From the NCBI RefSeq assembly GCF_001418475.1, contig NZ_LIQX01000067.1, forward strand, positions 1 through 49,868: a DNA stretch of 49,868 bases. Reading direction: 5' to 3'. The stretch's first letter is position 1; every line of letters begins with the position of its first letter. The stretch is from Streptomyces ossamyceticus (GTDB taxonomy: Bacteria > Actinomycetota > Actinomycetes > Streptomycetales > Streptomycetaceae). The notes beneath the pieces were generated by a model. That model had not been told where the DNA came from. It ran no database searches and saw nothing but the letters and a program-made list of their open reading frames with translations. This document shows, piece after piece, positions 45,402-49,868 of the stretch. The translations under genes were made by a program, and so were the position numbers.

Positions 45402-46463
45402 CTAGGCTGCCCTCGTCCGGGCCTTGCGGCCATGGGAGACATACACGCGCTCGCGGAGATCCTTCAGGCCGCGGCCAGTCGTCTCACGCTCGTACTCGCC
45501 GCTGCCAGCCGTCCGCGCGTACCCGGACCGCCCTTGAAGGAGACTGGTGACGGCTTCACCAACGCAGAGCTGGCGCACGGGGCCGGGCGGCTCCCAGAGG
45601 TAGACGGTCGCGCTGGTCAGATGTGTGGCCGCCGTAGTGCCGAGCGCGCCACGGGTGACGGTGAGAGTGCGGGGCGCGTAGATGGTGGCGCCGACGCTGT
45701 GGGCGGCGATGGTGGAGCCGTCCCAGGCGCGGGTGACGACCAGGGTGTTCCCTGCGACCTCGTCGACGCGCATGCGTTCGCCGTCGATCAGGATCGACTC
45801 GCCTGCTGCGAACGCGGCGCCGGACTGCACGGTGACAGTGACGGCGCTGTTCTGGTTGGTGAGCCCTGAACCGCCGAGGGTCTGGCCGGTGTCGAGGTTG
45901 CTGCGGCTGGTGACGATGACGCGTTCGGTGTCGATGCGCAGCAGGTTGCCGACACCGACCGCCGCGCTGGTGGCGGCGTCGACGTCGATGCCGGTCTCGG
46001 ACGCGTCGAGGGCTTCGACGGTTGCCCCGGTCTGGGATTCGACGAGGGGGCAGCCTGCCCACACGCCGGTGATGCCGATGTTGCGCTGGTGTGTGTCGCC
46101 TCCACCGAAAGCCGCCGAACTGTCGAGGTCGACTTCGATGCGGTTGTAGGGGGGCCCGTAGGTGTTGGGCTCAAGGAAGTAGTCGGAGGCGGGGATGGTG
46201 ACGCCGCCGGAGGTGAGAGAAGTGACGGAGATGAGTTCGTTGGCGTCGAGCCACAGCCGCCATGGGCGGGCGTACTGGGGGCCGGGCCAGTCGAAGTAGC
46301 GGGTCGCCAGCACCGGGTAGAACACGCGGTGGCACAGGCCGTGTACGGCTTCGGTTGCGTCGGCGAGCGCCCGGTCGATGCGGGCGTTGGAGCGTGCGGT
46401 CTCGCGTACGTCCAGCTCGGCCTTGACCTCCTCGCGGCTGGCCAGCCACGGCGTGGTGGTCAT
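45402..46463 (-). CDS. Head-tail connector (gp6-like) with an inserted beta domain
   Basis: 353 aa. Residues 1-145 are typical of gp6-like adaptors (MTTTPWLASREEVKAELDV, RIDRALADATEAVHGLC, YFDWPGPQYARPWRLWLDA). Residues about 150-290 hold a beta module that contains ILIDGERMRVDEV and TLVVTRAWDGSTIAAHSVG followed by TLTVTRGALGTTAATH, a unit also found at the C-terminus of the 963-aa tail protein. The end (VRQLCVGEAVTSLLQG) returns to the adaptor pattern. ATG at 46463 with GGAGGTGACGG upstream. Confidence 0.75.
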   Translation of the reverse strand: MTTTPWLASREEVKAELDVRETARSNARIDRALADATEAVHGLCHRVFYPVLATRYFDWPGPQYARPWRLWLDANELISVTSLTSGGVTIPASDYFLEPNTYGPPYNRIEVDLDSSAAFGGGDTHQRNIGITGVWAGCPLVESQTGATVEALDASETGIDVDAATSAAVGVGNLLRIDTERVIVTSRSNLDTGQTLGGSGLTNQNSAVTVTVQSGAAFAAGESILIDGERMRVDEVAGNTLVVTRAWDGSTIAAHSVGATIYAPRTLTVTRGALGTTAATHLTSATVYLWEPPGPVRQLCVGEAVTSLLQGRSGYARTAGSGEYERETTGRGLKDLRERVYVSHGRKARTRAA

Positions 46464-46503
46464 CTTCCGTCACCTCCTCTCAGGTCTCGTCGCGGGCCGG
46501 CAG

Positions 46504-47025
46504 CTACTCGCCGCCGTCAGACGCCGATGACTCGTCCGTCTTCTCGCCATCCGTCGAAGGGGCAGAACCGGACTCCGTCAGGCCCTTCGAGGAGCGGCTC
46601 CCCGCCGTTCGGGCAGGCTTCCGGCGGGGCTTCACGTTCGGCTCGGAGCTCGTCGGCTGCGGCCCTGTAGATGCTGATGAGCTGCTCCCAGGCGATGACC
46701 CCTCACCCCCCTCCTCCTCGTCGGCGGTCGGAACCACCGCATCGCCGAACGGCATGTCGACGAGTTCGGGGCCGTGCTCGCCCTGCACCTCGGCGGCGGG
46801 CTCGGGTTGGTCCGCTGCCGCCGCCTCCGTGAGCACAGGCTCGGCGACAGCGGCGTCCTCGGCTGTGGGCAGCGTCTTGTCCGACGCCCCACCGTGGCGA
46901 GTGATCTTCGCCATGGGATCTCCGTCCTCGTGGAACTCTTCGTTGTGGCAGCGAGGGCAGCGGAAGAGACCAACCGCGTACTTCGTCCCGCAGCCGGCCC
47001 CTCCCGCACACACCCATAGAGCCAT
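46504..47025 (-). CDS. Phage protein with N-terminal zinc ribbon and acidic Ser-rich tail
   Basis: 173 aa. Cys6, Cys12, Cys23 and Cys26 (CAGGAGC and CPRC) form a probable zinc ribbon. Residues 45-173 are disordered: Ala/Glu/Pro first, then Ser/Gly/Lys-rich (RRKPARTAGSRSSKG). ATG at 47025 shares one base with the preceding stop (TGATG). It may be a head accessory or a DNA/protein-binding factor; function unknown. Confidence 0.68.
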   Translation of the reverse strand: MALWVCAGGAGCGTKYAVGLFRCPRCHNEEFHEDGDPMAKITRHGGASDKTLPTAEDAAVAEPVLTEAAAADQPEPAAEVQGEHGPELVDMPFGDAVVPTADEEEGGEGSSPGSSSSASTGPQPTSSEPNVKPRRKPARTAGSRSSKGLTESGSAPSTDGEKTDESSASDGGE

Positions 47026-47507
47026 CAGCCGGCCACCAGCGACGCGCCGTCCGTCAGCGGCACCCACGTCGCATACCAGGTGATCGCACCGTCCGGGTTC
47101 GTTCCCGTCGTCACCTGCTCGATGTCCCCAGTCGTCACAACCAGGTCCCGCAGCAGATGCCCACCCAGCATGATCGAATGCTCGGTCAGGGCACCCGACG
47201 TCGCCGGGTCATCGATCGACGGCGTGAACCCGACGACGGTGCCGGCGGCGGTGTCGTTGGTGCCGATGTCGGTGGCCTCGACGAACACCTTCGTGTCCCC
47301 GGTGGTGGGGTTGGTCTGCAGGGCGACCGTGTTTGCGACGGTGATCGCGGTGGTCACCACACCCCACAGGCCGGTCACCAGGACTTCCCCGCCGGTCACG
47401 GTGAAGATGACGCGGGTGTCCGCGGCGAATGCCCCGGACGCGGAAGAGACGGGCGCGTTGCCGAGGCGGAGGTTCCTCAGCTGGGAGCCCTGAATCATCA
47501 CAGACAT
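47025..47507 (-). CDS. Phage structural hypothetical protein (head decoration candidate)
   Basis: 160 aa, beta-rich and Thr/Val-rich (VIFTVTGGEVLVTGLWGVV; TVALQTNPTTGDTKVFVEA). It lies two genes after the major capsid gene, in the classical position of capsid-decoration or head-associated proteins. ATG at 47507 with AGGAGCCTGACC-type site upstream. No motif is diagnostic. Confidence 0.65.
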   Translation of the reverse strand: MSVMIQGSQLRNLRLGNAPVSSASGAFAADTRVIFTVTGGEVLVTGLWGVVTTAITVANTVALQTNPTTGDTKVFVEATDIGTNDTAAGTVVGFTPSIDDPATSGALTEHSIMLGGHLLRDLVVTTGDIEQVTTGTNPDGAITWYATWVPLTDGASLVAG

Positions 47508-47519
47508 AGGTCAGGCTCC

Positions 47520-48041
47520 TTACGCGTTCGCAGCGCCGGGGCGCAGCAGGTTCGGCATGTTCGACGGCTTCCGCTGCACTTGCAGACCGACCTTCAGGTA
47601 CAGGCCTGCGGCGAGCTGCGCGTTGTTCGACAGGTCCGCCTGGTTGACGGAGATGTGCGTGTACCCGTCGGCGAGGGCGGCGGAGGGCACGTGGATGACG
47701 TAGATCTTCTGCTTCTGCGCGTCGTCCGCGACCGCGGTCATGATGGCGGCGGCGGTCTGGGTGGTCTCTGCCCAGATCTCGTCGTTGTCGAGGGTGGTCT
47801 CCGCCTTGCGGTAGATCGTGCTGATCTCCGCCAGGTCGGCGCTGGTGCCACCCGTGTAGGCGGTGTGCTGCTGCAGCGACGGGACGGGGTCGTCGCCGTC
47901 GGTGCCTGCCCCGTACACGAGGACGATGTCGACGCCTGCGCAGTCGTGCATGCTGATGCGCTTGCCGGTGAAGCCTGCGGTTGCGAGGTCGACGGGCGCG
48001 AACGCCAGGCCGATGTCGTAGTCCTTGGCCAGTCCGAGCAT
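47520..48041 (-). CDS. Phage structural hypothetical protein (173 aa), head module
   Basis: 173 aa, mixed alpha/beta (LAKDYDIGLAFAPVDLATAG; IDIVLVYGAG-type segment VDIVLVYGAGTDGD; VNQADLSNNAQLAAGLYL). First gene after the major capsid gene and its terminator-like hairpin. It may be a decoration, cement or capsid-assembly protein; I cannot assign a family. Confidence 0.65.
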   Translation of the reverse strand: MLGLAKDYDIGLAFAPVDLATAGFTGKRISMHDCAGVDIVLVYGAGTDGDDPVPSLQQHTAYTGGTSADLAEISTIYRKAETTLDNDEIWAETTQTAAAIMTAVADDAQKQKIYVIHVPSAALADGYTHISVNQADLSNNAQLAAGLYLKVGLQVQRKPSNMPNLLRPGAANA

Positions 48042-48086
48042 GGTTACTGCCTCTCCCAGCGGGGTGTGAATGCCGCTGTGGGTTGG

Positions 48087-48120
48087 GCCCAGGGGTGGGG
48101 GTTGATTGCCGCCCCTGGGC
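48087..48120. terminator. Hairpin between the major capsid gene and the downstream head genes
   Basis: GCCCAGGGGTGG (48087-48098) and CCGCCCCTGGGC (48109-48120) pair over 12 positions with one G-T pair and a 10-nt loop. It lies 13 bp after the capsid stop on the minus strand. It could attenuate transcription or act as an RNA-stability element that raises capsid over downstream products. Confidence 0.6.
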
Positions 48121-48132
48121 TGGCTGTCAGGT

Positions 48133-49635
48133 TCAGGCGCGCTCGGCGAGCTGGACGAACGGGCTCAGCGACGGGCCGTTGTTCTGGGGTGTCACCGCGG
48201 ACTGCAGCCACGGGCGGCCGTCGACGCGCTGGATGATGCGGTAGGCGGTCTGGTCGTTCTGGAACTTGAAGTGCGGCGACGACATCGCCGACATGACCTG
48301 CCGGTCGCCGATCAGGTAGAACCCGAAGTCGACGAAGCTGATGTCACCAAGGTCACCGAGGACACCGGGCGCCTTCTCTGTGAAGATGACCGGCCGGCCG
48401 AGGATCGTCATCGGAGGGCCGACCTGGCCGTTGTTGAGCCAGATCGCGGAGCCGCCGGTGCCCACGCTGAGGGCCATGGTGGCGAGTTCGGGGAAGGTGT
48501 CGATGGAGCACACCCACACCGCCCGGTCCAGGGAGGAGGGGAGCATGCGGGCGTACATCTTGACGATGTTCTCCCACACGATGGTGTCCGCGACCTGTCC
48601 GGTTTCCTTGGCGACGGCGATGGTGGCGGTGTTGTTGCCGTCGAGGGCGCCGAGGGGTTCGCCGACACCACTGCCCTTGAGGAAGGCGATGTCCTCGTAG
48701 AAGGAGAGGGCCTCGGGGAAGATCTGGTCGAGGAACGCCTGGAAGCTGACGGCGCTGTCGGAGATGAGTTCGTTGGGGACCTCGGTGTACGCGGTGAGCT
48801 TCTTCGCGTCGAGGACGATCCGGGAGAACGCCGCCTGCGACGCGGTGAGCGCCGCCCCCTCTTCGGTCCAGTAGCCGACGACGCCGCCGTACACGGAGGA
48901 CACGTTGCTGGTGGCGTCGATCGCGGGGAACGGCACGCGCAGCGTCTCCATCGGGATGACCCGTGCCCGCTGCCGGACCACCGAGGACTCCAGCGCCACG
49001 GCGAGCATCTCGGAGCGGAGGACCTCGGGGATGAGGAACCCACCCTCGGACGGCACCGTGCTGGAGAAGGCGTTGCGGACGCGGGACAGCTTGGCCTGCA
49101 TGTCGGCGGTGCGGTTGGCGTTGTGCCAGATCGTCTGGAAGTACTCCGCCGAGTTCTTGAACTCGCGGTCGAGGACGGCACCCATGGCCTTGGGGTTGTG
49201 GAGGTGGTTGCGGGCGTTGCCGTTCGCCACCACAGCCTTCGGGGTGAGGTCGAGGCGGTCGACGCCTTCGGGCTGGTTCTCCCGCAGCCAGTTCGCGAGG
49301 ATCTGCTCCGTCTGCTCCTTGACCTGCGTGGCGATGGACAGGTCACGGTTGTGGACGGCGCGCGCGTAGTTGGTGACGAACTCACCGAACGCGCCGTTCT
49401 TGTCGGCGAACACGCGCTGCATCTGTGCGCTGTCGCCGAGCATGGCCTCCAGCTCGGCCTGCGACGTGGGGATCGCGAGCCGATCCGGGTCGATGCCCCC
49501 CTTGGGCGGGGCGGGCGTGGCCTGGTTGTAGGCGCGCCCGGCCCGCTTGGGGTCGTGTCCGGCGGCAATGAGCATGCGCGTGCGGAGTCCGGCTGTGACG
49601 GCCTTGCGCTGCGCTTCGATGACGGTGGTCACCAC
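48133..49635 (-). CDS. Major capsid protein, HK97 fold
   Basis: 500 aa. The N-terminal 190 residues form a helical delta-like region (RMLIAAGHDPKRAG; QVKEQTEQILANWLRE). The HK97 core follows: STVPSEGGFLIPEVLRSEM, GYWTEEGAAL, KLTAYTEVPNELISDS, LKGSGVGEPLGAL and MTILGRPVIFTEKAPG, all family hallmarks. GTG at 49635 or the next GTG at 49632 follows GGGAGG. It overlaps the upstream partial gene by 7 bp. Confidence 0.93.
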   Translation of the reverse strand: MVTTVIEAQRKAVTAGLRTRMLIAAGHDPKRAGRAYNQATPAPPKGGIDPDRLAIPTSQAELEAMLGDSAQMQRVFADKNGAFGEFVTNYARAVHNRDLSIATQVKEQTEQILANWLRENQPEGVDRLDLTPKAVVANGNARNHLHNPKAMGAVLDREFKNSAEYFQTIWHNANRTADMQAKLSRVRNAFSSTVPSEGGFLIPEVLRSEMLAVALESSVVRQRARVIPMETLRVPFPAIDATSNVSSVYGGVVGYWTEEGAALTASQAAFSRIVLDAKKLTAYTEVPNELISDSAVSFQAFLDQIFPEALSFYEDIAFLKGSGVGEPLGALDGNNTATIAVAKETGQVADTIVWENIVKMYARMLPSSLDRAVWVCSIDTFPELATMALSVGTGGSAIWLNNGQVGPPMTILGRPVIFTEKAPGVLGDLGDISFVDFGFYLIGDRQVMSAMSSPHFKFQNDQTAYRIIQRVDGRPWLQSAVTPQNNGPSLSPFVQLAERA

Positions 49636-49868
49636 TGTGCCTCCCTAAGGCTGCGTTCGAAGTCGTTTCTGTCGATGGCGGGGATCGGCTCGACAGGTGT
49701 TGTCGGGCCGGGTGCCGCAGCCTGTTCGGGGGCGGCAAGATCGTTGGCGGCGTTGGCCATGAGGGTTCGCATGTAGTCGACGGCGACCTCGTCGGCGGGC
49801 CGCGGCGGCTCGGGCACGTGGACCACCTGCGGGGCCTCAGCCACGGGGGCGGGCGCGGCGGGCGGCGG
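49629..49868 (-). CDS. Partial phage head gene (C-terminal end only)
   Basis: The frame is open to the window edge; 79 codons are visible. The visible part is Pro/Ala-rich at first, then VDYMRTLMANAANDL and a C-terminal IDRNDFERSLREAQW helix. Position just before the major capsid gene suggests a prohead protease or scaffold, but only the C-terminus is seen, so the assignment is open. A GTG at 49844 is an internal start candidate. Confidence 0.55.
   Translation of the reverse strand, partial: PPPAAPAPVAEAPQVVHVPEPPRPADEVAVDYMRTLMANAANDLAAPEQAAAPGPTTPVEPIPAIDRNDFERSLREAQW

Noticed and set aside
48106..49776. Long plus-strand open frame opposite the major capsid gene
   Set aside because: The minus-strand product is an unmistakable HK97-fold capsid protein.

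Overview
The base composition (very GC-rich, strong third-position GC), the frequent GTG starts, the F420/LLM-type enzyme and the gene families point to a Streptomyces chromosome with an integrated temperate siphophage. No rRNA, tRNA or CRISPR array was seen.

Layout. (1) 1-15.2 kb, mixed chromosomal genes: a PcaD-PcaC fusion, an MBL-fold hydrolase, exonuclease III, a secreted SGNH hydrolase, a small conserved protein, an orphan polar-amino-acid ABC ATPase, a secreted S15/CocE-like hydrolase, a membrane-anchored hypothetical, a secreted gamma-glutamyltransferase, a ClpC-like AAA+ unfoldase, and a methionine aminopeptidase divergent from a small XRE regulator. (2) 15.4-17.1 kb, a large low-complexity Streptomyces protein. 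(3) 17.2-25.65 kb, a reductive-pyrimidine or hydantoin catabolism locus: two nitrilase-superfamily amidohydrolases, a class III aminotransferase, a PucR activator, a dihydropyrimidinase/hydantoinase, an LLM flavin/F420 oxidoreductase, and an NCS1 nucleobase permease cut after about 290 codons.

(4) From about 25.63 kb to the window end is the left part of a prophage. A large serine integrase starts 16 bp after the stop of the truncated permease, so this junction is attL. Next come a small XRE regulator, a three-gene overlapping operon of small (partly Cys-rich) proteins, an XRE-TPR regulator and two small genes. Then the late region runs leftward on the minus strand. In transcription order it holds: major capsid protein, head accessory and connector genes, tail terminator, tail tube proteins, a tail chaperone with a -1 frameshift extension, a 1175-residue tape measure, baseplate/tail proteins, amidase endolysin, two holin-like membrane proteins and a membrane-anchored collagen-like protein. 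One plus-strand gene, a zinc-ribbon plus HNH-like putative homing endonuclease with its own leaderless-type promoter, interrupts this block. Portal, terminase, replication genes and attR must lie beyond the right edge.

Most notable: lectin/LamG-like domains that look inserted into two tail proteins; a prophage that disrupts the uptake gene of a catabolic operon and sits so that the host permease promoter may feed the integrase; a shared 12-bp palindromic operator between map and an XRE gene whose promoters both predict leaderless mRNAs; and several large structured intergenic repeats.
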